Position numbers and translations under genes: made by a program. 64,000 bases of DNA from Theropithecus gelada. Taxonomy: Eukaryota > Chordata > Mammalia > Primates > Cercopithecidae. Each line of letters starts with the position of its first letter. Position 1 is the stretch's first letter. Below are positions 21,252 through 33,343 of the stretch, one piece after another. The notes beneath the pieces are model-generated. The model was not told where the DNA came from, ran no database searches, and saw only the letters and a list, made by a program, of their open reading frames with translations. The stretch is from positions 147,793,194 through 147,857,193 of the forward strand of contig NC_037689.1 in the NCBI RefSeq assembly GCF_003255815.1. Direction: 5' to 3'.

Positions 21252-21676
21252 GAGACGGAGTCTCGCTCTGTCACCCAGGCTGGACTGCAGTGGCCGGAAC
21301 TCAGCTCACTGCAAGCTCCGCCTCCCGGGTTCACGCCATTCTCCGGCCTCAGCCTCCCGAGTAGCTGGGACTACAGGCGCCCGCCACCTCGCCCGGCTAG
21401 TTTTTTTTTTTGTATTTCTTAATAGAGACGGGGTTTCACTGTGTTAGCCAGGATGGTCTCGATCTCCTGACCTCGTGATCCGCCCGTCTCGGCCTCCCAA
21501 AGTGCTGGGATTACAGGCTTGAGCCACCGCGCCCGGCCGCTAATTTTTGTATTATTAGTAGAGACTAGGTTTTGCCATGTTGGCTGGGCTGGTCTCAAAC
21601 TCCTGACCTCAAGTGATCCACCCACCTTGGGATCCCAAAGTGCTGGAATTACAGTCTTGAGCCACCATGCCTGGCC
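21051..21676 (-). mobile_element. Old Alu (AluS/J) interrupted by AluY
   Basis: An older Alu dimer in reverse occupies 21051-21217 and 21539-21676. The two halves join properly across 'gctaattttt'. Many substitutions mark it as older than its insert. Its flanks, 'ccaatggctttttt' at 21045 and 'gctattggctctt' at 21679-21691, resemble each other and the monomer's flank. Confidence 0.85.
21218..21548 (-). mobile_element. Young AluY (AluYRa-like) nested in older Alu
   Basis: A full-length, little-diverged AluY in reverse. The body and tail occupy about 21228-21538, flanked by a 'gctaattttt' TSD at 21218-21227 and 21539-21548. It carries 'ctccggcctcagcc', 'cacctcgcccggct' and 'ggcttgagccaccgcgcccg', a combination I associate with Old World monkey AluY subfamilies. 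Confidence 0.9.
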
Positions 21677-21721
21677 ATGCTATTGGCTCTTGACATCCCA
21701 ATGCCTTTGAGGCAGGCAGAG

Positions 21722-21840
21722 CAAATACTATATTCATCTTTTGACAGCTGGAGAAACTCAGGTTCAGAGTAGGAAATGTGAGGGATTACCCAATGAATCC
21801 AGTTCCAGTAAAACTGTTCCTGGACCCAGAACTCCTGCCT
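21722..21840 (-). mobile_element. MIR SINE fragment
   Basis: 'gctggagaaactcaggttca' followed by 'gagtaggaaatgtgagggat' and a degraded 'ggacccagaactcc' follows MIR in antisense. Confidence 0.5.
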
Positions 21841-23500
21841 CCCAGTTTGGTAGAGGTTTCATTTCATCATTTGGCCCTAGGCAATGGTATGCTGGAGCTG
21901 GTTCATACTGGTTCTCAAAGATGTTCATTAAATTTTCAGAAATTTTGGAGACAGTTGACAGAATGTTGGTAGTTTGAAATCAGTCATGATGTGATTATTT
22001 ACACCATGGAAACTGGCAAATGCTACCAATATACCAGCAGTCCCAAATCACTGCAGACCCATCTACCATTGCCAAAGGGTGTGTCCACTGCCTGGGCCTA
22101 TGAGTTATGGCTTGGTAGCTGCATGGGAATGTGGCTACCAGAGGAATTAGATGATAAAGGGATTTGAGGGTCAGCACTGTGGCTTGAGTCTTACAGAGTG
22201 TTTATAGCACTTGTTCCAGAGACACCCAACTGGCCATGCTAATTTACTGCTGTTGCCAGTAACCCAAAGAGAATTTCCACTTTTCCCACTTAAAACACCA
22301 AGTTTTAAATTATTAGTTAGAGCAAAGGGGGACTCACTGGCATGGCGTCTCATTTCATTTCCACTATATTATTTTGGATATTAAACACATCTGTCTTAGC
22401 CTTTTAGCCTGACTTAGATCATTATGGAAAAAGGAAAAACATCACACTAAATCCCAAGAAGGAAGATTCAGGATATGAGAATTCCAAGCAATGAAAGGCA
22501 CCATTTAAGAAAGAAACCAGAGCTCTACAAAAATAGGTGTATTATTTGCTGTACATCATCTTATTTCTTATGTAAAAGCAAAATCAATTAGGGGGTTCAC
22601 AGGCTTTTGGAGTGAAAAGAGTTACAGAGAAGACAGTTTCTGCTGTTCACCCTTAAATAAATAGCTGCTGTTCTTGCTTGTTAAAATGTAAAATTTCCAG
22701 ATCCAAATGTCAGAGAATTCTAGGAAAAATTGCAAAACCATTACTTCATAAACATGTAATTGTGCTATTACTGCTAAATGCGATGACATTCTATAAATAT
22801 CATGGTTCAGGCCTCATGGTCTATAAATAGACCCAGTTAATCACCGGAAATATATTTTATTTCTTGAATTATAATGGAGTAATTACAGAGTCTCCATTTT
22901 CCAGTGGCAGAGTCCATTCCCAGTTTTGGTGGTATCATTCCCTCTGCTTGTGCCCTTCCATGGGACATAAATACTCTTCAACAAGTATTAAGACAAGGAC
23001 AATGCAGAGAGGGGATTCATTCCACTTGCCACAGCTCCAGCCTAGAACCCCGGGAAGTGTTTAGACTACACTGGTGAGGCCTTGTCGCCCAACACTGGTA
23101 TAGATGGGTATTGGCACAGCTGACTGCACTGCATAGGGTGCCATTGTTAGGAGTGCACAGGCAGCTAGCTGATTAAATAAGTATGGTATCCTGAGGACCT
23201 AGGTGCAGATGGAAGGGCAATCTGCAATGCCTTCTACTCAGCACCAAGCTAGACTGGAGGAATGACTCAGGTGGTGACTACCAAGTGGTTTAAACTGAAG
23301 ACCTTAAATCTGTTGTTGATTCTTTCCCAGAATCCCCAGTTTTATCTGACGGCTATAAACAACCTCACCAGGCCACCTATTTGGCTATTTTGTAGCTTAA
23401 ACGACGTCTTCGTTTACAGAGTGAAAGCCAGTACACAATTTGCTACAGAATAGAATGTATTCTTTCCTTCCTCCCTTACAGTATACACATCAGTGCCGTA
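21841..23500. other. Unassigned unique sequence, AT-rich in the middle
   Basis: No repeat is recognised across more than 1.6 kb. The section 22540-22990 is repeat-free, AT-rich and motif-dense. Absence of transposons over this length in such a repeat-laden window may point to constrained non-coding DNA. Confidence 0.4.
22791..22830. promoter_or_regulatory. Paired MEF2-like sites
   Basis: CTATAAATAT at 22791-22800 and CTATAAATAG at 22821-22830 both fit the MEF2 consensus YTAWWWWTAR (the first with T at the last base). They start exactly 30 bases apart, about three helical turns. The second sits in a 16-base palindrome, GGTCTATAAATAGACC. An ETS-like ACCGGAAAT follows at 22843-22851. No binding data exist here, and the strings could also read as TATA-like elements. 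Confidence 0.4.
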
Positions 23501-23995
23501 ATGATGCAGGGCAGGCAAACCCCAAAATAGAGCTTGGCCTGTGAGGGCTCTTGGCTTTGCCAAGGAAAGAATTCAAGGTCAAGCCACAGACAGAAGAAAA
23601 CAGCTTTATTGAAGAGGCAGTGTTACAGCTTCAGTAGTATTACATCTCTGTGACTGCTCCCTCAGAGCAGAGCTACCCCTTAGGCAGAAAGTAGCAGCTC
23701 AGGACATTTTTGCAGTAATATTTATACCCAATTTTACTTGTATGCAGATTAAGAGAGAGTTTATGCAGAAATTTCTACGGAGGAAGTAGTAACTTTTGGG
23801 TCATTGAATCATTGCCATGGAAAGGGGCAGTAACTCCTGGGTGTTGCTGTGGCAACAACAAATTAACACACTGGTGAGCATGTCTGATTGAAAGCTGCTT
23901 CTGCACTGGTTGGCCCTGTTTTAGCTAGTCCTCAATCTGGTCCAGTCTCCAAGCCCCACCTCTGGAGTCAAGTCCCACCTTCCACCTTAATAACA
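23501..23995 (-). mobile_element. Probable ERV solo LTR
   Basis: In reverse this block has LTR architecture. It contains an AATAAA signal (read at 23605-23610 on the opposite strand), a GT-rich region after it and a terminal '...cctgccctgcatca' at 23501. Wording such as 'gggctcttggctttgccaag' and 'cagctttattgaagaggcag' is familiar from class I ERV LTRs, but I cannot name the family. The far edge is uncertain. Confidence 0.45.
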
Positions 23996-24039
23996 GGGTT
24001 ATGTCAAGAAGTCAGGCATTCTGTGGCTTCAAGAATTCT

Positions 24040-24200
24040 GTGGACAAGGAGAGGTACCAAAGGCTGCTTGCTTTTTCTGAGCCTCAGTTTCCCCATTTGT
24101 AAAACTGGAGAGCAGAAGGGCTATGGTGAGACAGAGTGGTAACTAAGGAGAGATTCCTTCCAATTCTGACATTACCTTGGACCATGACCTTGGACACGTC
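24040..24200 (+). mobile_element. MIR SINE fragment
   Basis: The core 'ctgagcctcagtttccccat' followed by 'ttgtaaaactggaga' is the MIR mid-section. Flanks are diverged. Confidence 0.6.
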
Positions 24201-24757
24201 CTCTCCTTTTTTTCGGATTGAGGAAAGAAAGAGGGAGAATATTGACCCCTTGACCAATGCTTCAGGCCTGCACAATGGCTCAGTCAGCTGGCCATCTCTT
24301 CTGAGGGGGCTCGCTATAATCCCTCTCTGAGCTCCCATACTATTTGGTATCCCACAAGAGAGTGTTCTTTGATCCAACCACACAGCTGGGTTATGAGTAT
24401 TGTCCTAGAAAACTTTACTGAAAATATTGTTTGTATATTTCTACCATCACTGTATATAGAATTTGTGGTAGAGTGGGCATTGTCCTATGCTAATAAAATA
24501 GGAATACTAAGACACAAATAAAGAATTAGAGAAGAAAAATCTTGATAATTCCAAGGGTTAACATGATTTGGGGACTAAAAATAACATTTATCCAGTAGTT
24601 TACTGGCAGCCAGAGGATAAAAAGAAAAAATCATGTAGGACTCCAGAGTTTTCATCATCAGAATAAATGGAAACATTTTTATCTTCAAAGAGGCCTGTTT
24701 TTTCTTCCATTGGTACCAAATTCAGAAAGAAAAGTATTTTTTAAACTGGAGATCTTT
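24201..24757. other. Unassigned sequence
   Basis: No gene or repeat recognised. AT-rich from 24420 onward. Confidence 0.35.
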
Positions 24758-25192
24758 TTCATTTTATTTATTTATTTTTATATTTTCATTATTTTAAAAT
24801 TTTTAAATTTTTTAGTTGTTTAATTGACACATATAATTGTACCTATTCATGGAATTCATAGTGACATTTTGATACATATAATGTAGAGTGATCAGATCAA
24901 GGTAATTAGCATATTCATCATCTCAAACATCATTTCTCTGTGTTGGGAACATCCAATATTCTCCTCCTAGCTATTTGAAACTGTATAATATATTCTTGTT
25001 AACTACAGTGGTATAGAACACTAGAACTTATTCCTCCTATCTAGCTGTAATTTTGTATCCTTTAACAAATCTCTTCCTATCCCCCACTTCCTTCTACCCT
25101 TCCCAGCCTCTACTATTCTCTGTTCTACTTTTTACTTCTACGAGATCAACTTTTTTTAGCTTCCACATGAGTGAGCACTTGTGGTGTTAGAG
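24758..25192 (-). mobile_element. L1 3' UTR (L1PB/L1MA type)
   Basis: Reverse complement of a primate-era L1 3' UTR. It begins with an AT-rich tail (24758-24830) and then runs 'tgacacatataattgtacct', 'tgacattttgatacatataa', 'gtgttgggaacatccaatat', 'ggtatagaacactagaactt', 'cctcctatctagctgtaatt' and 'tcaactttttttagcttcca'. It is truncated within the UTR, so it has no coding sequence. Confidence 0.88.
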
Positions 25193-25960
25193 TTAAGATA
25201 CTCAGTGGAACACTCATTACAAGTTTGAAAGCAAATTCAGAAGACATTCATATGATGGCTTCTACGACCAATTTTTAATCAAGTTTAGGGTTCAGTATTC
25301 AAGCCGAGCTTCATGGGTGCAGCTCTGGGTCAAATGTGTTGGTATGTGGCTGTCTTTGTATAGTGCCCCCAGATGGAGTCATTTCTCCTTGACAAATGTT
25401 TCCCCTTCACTTTGGGTTGGTAACTAGCAGCAATTTTTTTCAATGACTGGAGCCAGTTTGCAGTTGAATGAAGTGCTCGCTGAAGGGTCAGCACCTGGCT
25501 AGGTCCTACAGGCTATGAAGGATAGGAGGCATAGGATCAGGCCCCAAAGGGCTTATGTTCAAGGGGATAGAGGCACTCTTCCCAAGGAGCTGTCCTATGG
25601 TTTCACAGCGGAAGAAGGACCTGCTTTTCACCACTGGATGATGACCAAAGTCAGAGAGGGAAGGAAAGGCTAGTAGAAGTGTCAACAGCACTACGTCCAA
25701 CACACTGGTGAATGAGGGCTTGGCAGAGGCTTCCAGGCCAGGATGAACAGTAACTGAATGTCCCCAAGACTTCACTCAATGATACCTTTGGAGTTGGCTC
25801 CATCTTTCAGGCTTCTTACACAAGACGATAACAAAATCCAGGAGTCCAGGCTTCAGAGTCAGCATTTCATGTGTCTCTGTGAGGTCCTGAACCCACTGGG
25901 TTGGAGACACAATGTAAACAGCAGGCCCTTGGTGATATAGGCCTGTAATGGGTCATTTTC
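25193..25960. other. Unassigned sequence
   Basis: No gene recognised. It contains the CTCF-like site listed at 25361. Weak L2-like wording occurs near 25490-25600. Confidence 0.35.
25361..25376 (-). promoter_or_regulatory. CTCF-like motif
   Basis: On the minus strand CCATCTGGGGGCACTA agrees with the CTCF core (CCACCAGGGGGCGCTA) at 13 of 16 positions, including the central GGGGGC. It is an isolated motif with no other support. Confidence 0.35.
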
Positions 25961-26420
25961 CTGTGTCTCTCAATCTGTCCACACAGAAACATGTCCCTGA
26001 GGTCCATTCCACAAAGCTGTTCTGAGTGCCCACTCCATCTTTGTGCCAGGCAAAGGGGGATTCAGACATCAATGAAACCAGTCACTGCCATGGGACTTCA
26101 GTCTAATGGAGGAGACAGCCAGGGAAACAGATAATCCCAACAGTGTGATAGGAAATACGAGAAGAATCCCGAAGAAAGAACGGGAGCCAGATGACTACAG
26201 GGGCCTGATGAGCAAGTTGTGCCAGGCCATGAGAGCCAAGATGTTTTAAGTCCTTCTTGGCCATTCTGAGGGACTTGGAATTTATATTGAGGACAATGGG
26301 AACTCATGGAAGGGTTTGGAGAGAGAAGTGACATGGTTAGGACCATGTGTGGGGCACACTTTGACTGCAATGTGTGGCACAAGCTACAGGAGCTTTCAAG
26401 CAAAGAAGTATTGGAGTGGA
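25961..26420 (-). mobile_element. L2 LINE 3' region
   Basis: Antisense L2: 'tttgtgccaggcaaaggggg', 'acttcagtctaatggaggag' and 'acagccagg' (3' tip), then 'gtgccaggccatgagagcca', 'tgggaactcatggaagggtt' and 'gaagtgacatggttag' (further upstream in L2). The phrase order matches the L2 3' UTR read backwards. Heavily diverged. Confidence 0.65.
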
Positions 26421-27844
26421 TCCTTGGTGATCCTACAGGTAACGTGGCTAGTCTGTGGGTTGCGTTAGTAGGAAGAGAGAGGGCAGCACCTTCCTTATGT
26501 GGAATTGAGCCATGCTTTGCTGGTTGCTCTTGTCAGATTCCTGTATCCCATGGGCATAGGGCTTTCAGTTTTCCAAATGTGTCACTGTATCATGCTCCTT
26601 ACTAAATCCCTGGAAGATTGGCTGGGCAGAATTCAAAACTGAGGGCAAGGGTCCTACGAAGTCATACACCTAATCAGGGCAGATGAAGGGGACAAGGGAG
26701 CCATGGTTCACTTCCAATCTTCAGCCACCTCATCCAGGTCTCTGGCCCATTCTGTCCTACCACTGGAAGTCAGACCCCTCCTTGTTGAATATGCCTGTGT
26801 GTGTGTGTGTGAGACCCAGAAAAGATGGAATGCTAGCATTTAGAAAACAAACAGCTCTTCAAGACAAGGATCAAGGCGCTCCCATTGCTGACAATGGCCT
26901 CCCTCCTTGTCTCCTGGCCCCTATGCTGCTCTTCCCCACCAGCCTGAGCCTTTTGTGCCTCACTCAGAGTAGGATGCTGCAGGCATGGGTCTGTTTACTC
27001 TCACCCAACCTGATGCACTTTTCAGCTAGAAAATGTGATTGTCCCTGGAGGCCAAGCTGGCTCTTTATTCTCTTTATTTGGAAATTAGTTTAGAGATATC
27101 AGCTAGCAGATTAAAAAGCCTATATCAGATCTGCTAAAATCTCTTCCCTTCCATATTTCATTTCTGCTCTTTCAGGTAATTTCTGCTTTTCTCTTAGAAT
27201 GACGGATTTTCTTCCTGTTCGACTCTGGGAGAAGATGGCTGCCTTCATAAGGAGGGGTCTGGTGAGATTCTACATGGGGGGATGGTGAGGGCCTGCGACA
27301 GGACTCACCTTGCCTTCCATGTCTGGAGCCCAAGTAGGCCTCATTTCTGAGGTGCTGCAGCCCTTCCAAACCCCACCACTGTTTTCGGTTTGCTCTCTTT
27401 CCCAGAAAGGTGTCCCTGGCAACAGCTCCTCCCTACCTACTTGCCCCTGCCTACTCTTACCCAGGCCTGCAGGAGTGGCACAGGATCTCAGTGCCTTTAC
27501 CCTGGATATCTGAGGGTGATCTGGACATTGCACCATTCATGGTACTTGAAACCAGGAATGGATGGGCACAATGCATGGTGCTACCTAAGCCTTTGATCAA
27601 ACTCACTTCATAGTGCCCAAAGCACAGGCTGGAGTGTTCCACAAGCTAGGCACATGTCCTTCCTCACAAGTGATTTCTGAATGTGCGGGTAGAACATCCT
27701 TGGCCATAGTTGCTTCTTCCAACAGCTGCTCTCTCTACTGAGTGGCTCCAAAGAAGTGTGGGGTTCAGAGCAGTAGGGACCTAGTTCCATGATGCCTTGC
27801 AATTTGTGGTTCTATTTGAGAGTCATACTCAGAGGGATAAGGGT
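26421..27844. other. Unassigned unique-looking sequence
   Basis: A short (TG)n run sits near 26797. No repeat family or gene is recognised. Overlapping frames near 27390-27640 on both strands are unsupported. Confidence 0.4.
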
Positions 27845-27950
27845 ACAGTGATTGACTAAGGACCCAGAGCAAGTAAGGTACCAGGCTTTAATTCAAACCC
27901 GGGTCTGTCTGATACCAAAACCCAGATTTGTTCCACTATACCACAGCTAG
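27845..27950 (-). mobile_element. MIR SINE fragment
   Basis: 'ttcaaacccgggtctgtctg' followed by 'ataccaaaacccagatttgt' and 'ccactataccac' matches the MIR head read in antisense (gattcgaacccaggtctgtctgactccaaagcc...ccactatactac). Confidence 0.65.
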
Positions 27951-28374
27951 ATACTTGTGACTGCAGGATGGCTGCCAGGGTCTGTTTGCAGACTGGGCTG
28001 GCTTCTGAAGACTCAGCATTAAGGAATACCCTAATGCTGAACAATAATAAGGCACTTTAGATGAGATCCTATCATGGACCAAATGCAGGAATCATCTAAG
28101 AGACCAGTGAACATGGCACCAGACAACTCCGGTGGCAGTGAAGATGAGAAGACCCAGAGAATGAGAGATCCAGAGGCTATAAATTGGTCAGGTAAGGCAC
28201 CAATGGAAACCAATTACCTCTTCTGATTAGTCCAAAGGGGCTCTTAAAAGGACGTTTAGAGGGAACAAAAGAAGAGGCTGGGACATCACGGGCAGGTGAG
28301 GTGAGGGACCCAATGGAGAGCCAGTAGGAAATAGACTGGAAATTCTGTTGTGTGGGCACATAATCCAGGAGTCA
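27951..28374. other. Unassigned sequence
   Basis: No gene or repeat recognised. Confidence 0.4.
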
Positions 28375-28545
28375 GAGGCTCAGCTGCATCCAGTCTAGCC
28401 CCTTCCTACTGAGCAGCTTTGACTTCCTAATGTGTAGAGTGGGGCTGGAAACCCTGCCTGACAGACTTGTGGGAAGGATTTAAATTATGTAGAAATATGC
28501 TGCATATGGGAATGCATGCTGCCAGTTTGAGAGGTAGCAGCCAAT
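28375..28545 (+). mobile_element. MIR SINE fragment, diverged
   Basis: 'aatgtgtagagtggggctgg', 'cctgcctgacagacttgtgg' and 'gaaggatttaaattatgtag' follow the MIR 3' half loosely. Confidence 0.4.
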
Positions 28546-29097
28546 AAATAAATCACTCAAGGAATCTGCTTTGAGCCCCTGCTGCACTCACTAAGTTGGG
28601 CTGCAAGAGAAGATATGTCCCATGGCCAGAGGGGCAGAAGATTCTAGGCAGAGGTGAGAGCAGCTCACTCACTTTCTGGATTGATGAGTTTTTGGCTTGG
28701 GCAGGGGCTTTGAGTTCTTTGAAATTCCCTTCTCGCTTTCCCTTGGTATGACAGTGTGTGATGGATTGAGCTGGTGCTGAGCTGGAGTCATTCTTGGGTG
28801 GGGCTCTGAGTTGAGTAACCCGGAGGTCCAGCCTTCCCCATAGTTGACTTTGCAGCACTTTTCCCCACTCCTCTCTCCAGGAATTACACCTTCCCCAAGG
28901 GTTGGGCTTTCTTTTTTGTTAATCTGAAATTATCAGATAGAGTCATAGCTTTAATGTTATGTATTTAATCACTAAATTCTTCAGCTTAAACAAAATTGCA
29001 CTTCCCAGAAGTTATAGGCAAGAGGAGAGGCATGTAGCTGCCCACAAACCATCTTGACCTTCGATCTGATCAACGTGCGTTGTCCTTGCTTTCCATT
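28546..29097. other. Unassigned sequence
   Basis: No gene or repeat recognised. Confidence 0.4.
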
Positions 29098-29440
29098 ATC
29101 CAGATGCACTCAGTCCAAGCTCCTGTGCCGGGCAAGCAGGACCCTCCATGATTTGGTCCTGCCTTCCTCTCCAACCACATCTCTCCATGTTTCAAGTCTT
29201 CCCAGGGTGGTCACCATTCCCTGAATGTCCTGTGTTCTTTCCAGACTTTCTGATCTTGGCTCATACTATTTCATCTAACTATAATTTCTTTCACTTCTTT
29301 CTCTGCTTATGGGATTTCCACTTACGTTTTAAGGCCCAATGCAATGCCTCTCCTCTGGGAAGCCTTCCCTGATGGCATGACATATAAACTGATTAGCACA
29401 GGGTTTGGTCTAGCATAGATGCTCAAGAAATACTTGTGCC
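29098..29440 (+). mobile_element. L2 LINE 3' region
   Basis: 'ccatgatttggtcctgcctt', 'ctctccaaccacatctctcc', 'gaatgtcctgtgttctttcc' and 'ctctgggaagccttccctga' are in L2 3' order. The end 'gcatagatgctcaagaaata' resembles the L2 terminal 'agtaggtgctcaataaata'. Confidence 0.7.
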
Positions 29441-29574
29441 CATTCCCTTTGCTGACTGTTCCTCATTTCCTAGGAATTGTTCATCTCACTTTCCTCTCTA
29501 TTCCCATTGCAGTTTGCTTGTTCTTAGATCAAAGAATCCTTCATCATTGCGTGTAATTACAGGGCTCAGAGGTC

Positions 29575-29795
29575 AGATAGCTGTGAGTCTCCTACTAGTT
29601 GTGTGACCTTAGGCAAGTCATTTCCATTCTGAGACTCCGTTTTCTCATATTTCAAATGGGAATATCAGTACCTGCTTCACAGAATTGTTATATGGATGAA
29701 AAAATGATATACAGAAAGCTTTTCGAAGACAGAGTACTTGGCCTATGGCAAGCATTCAATATGGATGGATTATTCTTATTATTGTTTCTATGACT
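29575..29795 (+). mobile_element. MIR SINE
   Basis: 'gtgtgaccttaggcaagtca', 'gactccgttttctcatattt', 'atcagtacctgcttcacaga' and 'attgttatatggatga' follow the MIR core and 3' half closely. The 5' head is weaker. Confidence 0.78.
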
Positions 29796-31153
29796 TTAAT
29801 AAAATATAGGGACTTGCAGGTCTAGCCATGATAGGTAGAATAGCCCCATTCCTTCCAGGTCCACTCTGTGACAACTAGTAAGCCTGGATATAACACAACA
29901 AACAAACACAGGAAGTCTCCAAAAGGTAGAGAGAAGAAGGAAGACTGTCTAGAGACCTTGATACTTGAGGAATGACATGGCAGAGAGTTTTCTTATTTCC
30001 TTTCATATATCCCATACATGACACTACAGATACTTTCAAAATGGAATAGTCAACAGGCACAGATTTTTATAAGGCAAGCAAGAAAACAAACACAATACAA
30101 AAAAAATTTTCTTTCTCTATCCAAAGGATTAGGAAAAAAGTGGCCTAGCAAAACAGAAACTTTTTTTTATATGACCCACCCTTCTCTAAACAACAAAGGA
30201 AAAACTTCCTTCTCTCCACCCTACAATGTCAGCAAGATCAGGTGAGGAACTGAATTTTTGTCCCCATCATAATAGCAAGAAGGTGGAACAAGATAGTGAG
30301 AGGTTGTGCTAGTTGCCACTCCACTGATCCTGATAAAATAGTGTCAGCAGAGCCTAGCCACCCCCACCTGTTGGCAACAAGCCAATGCAAGGTGGTGCAA
30401 TTCAGCAATCTACCTTTGCAGGGGCGGTAATAGCAGGGTATTAGTGGGGAGCAGAACATCTACCACTACCTGAACCTGCATACTATACCTCAACAGAGTG
30501 ACTGCCTGCAAAAATGCAGATTAAATAGGATACAAAATCTCAACATGATACCCCAAATGTCCAGGATATGTTCAAAAATCACTTGTCATGCTTAGAACCA
30601 GGAAAATCACAACTTGAATGAGAAAAGACAATGATTGTCAACACCTAGATGACAGAGATGTTAGAATTATCTGACAAGGATTTTATAGCAGCTATTGTAA
30701 AAAATGCTTCAGTGAGCAATTATGAATGCTCTTGAAACAAATGAAAAAAATAGAAAGTGCCAATAAAGAAATAAAAGAACAACAAATAACCAAATTAAAT
30801 TCTTAGAATTGCAAAATACAATAACTGAAATAAAAATATCAGTAGATAGGCTCAACAGAAGATGGAGAAGACAGTGGAAAGAACCAGTGAACTTCAGGAT
30901 ATTTTATATCATCAAAATCTGAGGAGAGGAGAGGAGAGAGAGAAAATTATTGGAAAAAAAATATGGATGAAAAACTCCCAGGTTTGGTGTAAGACATACA
31001 CCTACAGATTCAAAGAGTTAGGCAAAACCCAAGCAGGATGAACTGAGTAAAATCCATTCTGAGACACATCATAATCGAATTTCACGAAAGTAAAAACAAA
31101 GAAAAAAGTATTAAAAACAACTAAAAAGAAATGACTCATTATCTATACAAGTA

Positions 31154-31512
31154 TGTCTCAGTCAATTCAGGCTGCTATGAGAGAATATCCTAAACTAGGT
31201 GGCTTAAGCAACAGAAATTTATTTCTTACAGTTATTAAAGCTAGAAGTCTGAGGATGGGATGCCAGCATAGTGGGGTTCTCATGAGGGTTCTCTTCTTGG
31301 TTTGTAAATGACCATCACCTTGCTGTATCTTCACATGGAGGAGAGAGACAGCAAGTGCTCTGACATCTCTTCTTATAAGGGTTACTAATCTCATTCAGGA
31401 TGGTCCCTCATGACCTAAATACCTCCCAAAGCCCTTACCTCCAAATACCACCACATTGGGGATTAAGCTTCAACATATGTATTTCGGTGACACAAATATT
31501 CAGTCCATAGCA
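31154..31512 (-). mobile_element. MLT1-type solo LTR inside L1M
   Basis: Antisense MaLR LTR with preserved ends: 'tgtctcagtcaattcaggct' at 31154 and 'ttcagtccatagca' at 31512. Mid-section 'ggtggcttaagcaacagaaa' and 'cttcttataagggttactaa' are diagnostic. Confidence 0.85.
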
Positions 31513-32379
31513 ACATAAACTAATTTGAATGACATTGTATTTCTCTTCAGAAATCATGGAGGCCAGAAGGTAATGGTGTAATATTTCTCTAGTGCTGAAA
31601 GAAAAGAACTGTCAGCCTAGAATCCCATACTTAGAGAAAAATATCCTTCAGGAATAAATGTGAAATGAACAAATTATCAGATGAAAAAAGAAAACTAAAA
31701 ATATGTCACCAGCACATCTACTCTTAAAAAATGGCTAAAGGAAGTTATCTAAATAAAAAGTAAATGACAAAATTAAAAACCTTAGAGCATCAGGAATAAA
31801 GAACAGCAGAAAGAGTAATAACACATATAAAAATAGTAGACCATTTTTCTCCTAAGTTTTCTAATAATGTTAGATGATCAAAGCAAAAATTATGACAGAG
31901 TCTGATGAATTCTAAATGTATGTAGAGAAAATACTTTTTACAATTATACTATAAAGTAAGGGGTGGGACAAAAGGACATAAATGAAGGTAAGATTTTTAC
32001 ATTTTATTTAAACTAATTACGTGTGACACCAGTAGACTGTGATAAAGTTATGTATGCATAATGTAACACCTAGAACAACTACTAAAAAACTATTCAAATG
32101 GATATTCTCAAAAACAGTATAGATATTTCAGAATGGAATTTTAAAATCACAGGCAACGTGGTTTGAAAGCATGACCCAACTATTGTTGTCTACAGGAAAC
32201 TCATTTTAATATAACAATATGAACAGGTTGAAAATAAACGGATTAGAAAAATATCCTGCAAGCATTTATCAAAGAAGAGCAGGAGTGTCTATGTTAATAT
32301 CAGATAAAGTAGACTTAAGGACAAAGAAAATTACTACACACAGAGATGAACATTATATAATAATAAAAGAGTCAATCTA

Positions 32380-32680
32380 GGCCAGGCGTGGTGGCTCACG
32401 CTTGCAATCCCAGCACTCTGGGAGGCTGAGGCGGGCGGATCACCTGAGGTCAGGAGTTTGAGACCAGCCTGGCCAACGTAGTGAAACCCCGTCTCTACTA
32501 AAAATACAAAAAAATTAGCCAGGTATGGTGGTGTGTGCCTGTAATCCCAGCTACTCGGGAGGCTGCAGCAGGAGAATCGCTTGAACCTGGGAGGCAAAGG
32601 TTGTAGTGAGCTGAGATTGCACTACTGTACTCTAGCCTGGGTGACAGAGCAAGTCTCCATCTTAAAAAAAAAAAAAAAAA
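32380..32680 (+). mobile_element. AluS-type SINE inside L1M
   Basis: Full Alu dimer in sense: head 'ggccaggcgtggtggctcac', middle 'actaaaaatacaaaaaaatt', and an A-tail ending at 32680. TSD gtcaatcta (32371-32379) versus gttaatcta (32681-32689) with one mismatch. Confidence 0.93.
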
Positions 32681-33343
32681 GTTAATCTACCAAAAAGACA
32701 CTGCAATCATAAATGTGTACAAACCAAACAACAGCACTGCAATGCATGTGAAGCAAAAAGGATAGAACTAAAAGGAGAAATAGACAAATCCACACTTACA
32801 TTTGAAGACTTTAACACCACTCTCTCAACCCTTGATAGAACAACAAGACAAAAAGCAAGGATGTAGAAGAACTCAACAATACTATCAACAGGATTTAATT
32901 GACATTTGTAGAACACTTCACCCAACAAGCAGAAAAGGCATTCTCTTCAAGTGCCTGCAGGACCTTCACCAAGATAGACCATATCCTGGAACATAGAACA
33001 AACCTCAACATATTTAATTAAAATCATACAGAATGTATCATGTGACCACAATGGGATAAACATTAAAAAAACTACAACATAGTGAAATTTTTTAGACACA
33101 GCTAAAGCAGTGCTAGAATGAAATTTATAACACTAACACATACATTGCAGAAAATAAAAAGTCTCAAATTATTAATTTAGGCTCCTCCTTTAAGAACCTA
33201 AAAAAGAAGAACAAGTATTCCAACACAAGCAGAAGGAAGAAATAATAACAGAAGTCAATGAAACTGAAAACAGAAAACAAGACAAAAAACAGTGAAACAA
33301 AATCTGGTTTTCTGAAAAGATCCATAAAGTTGACAAACGTCTC

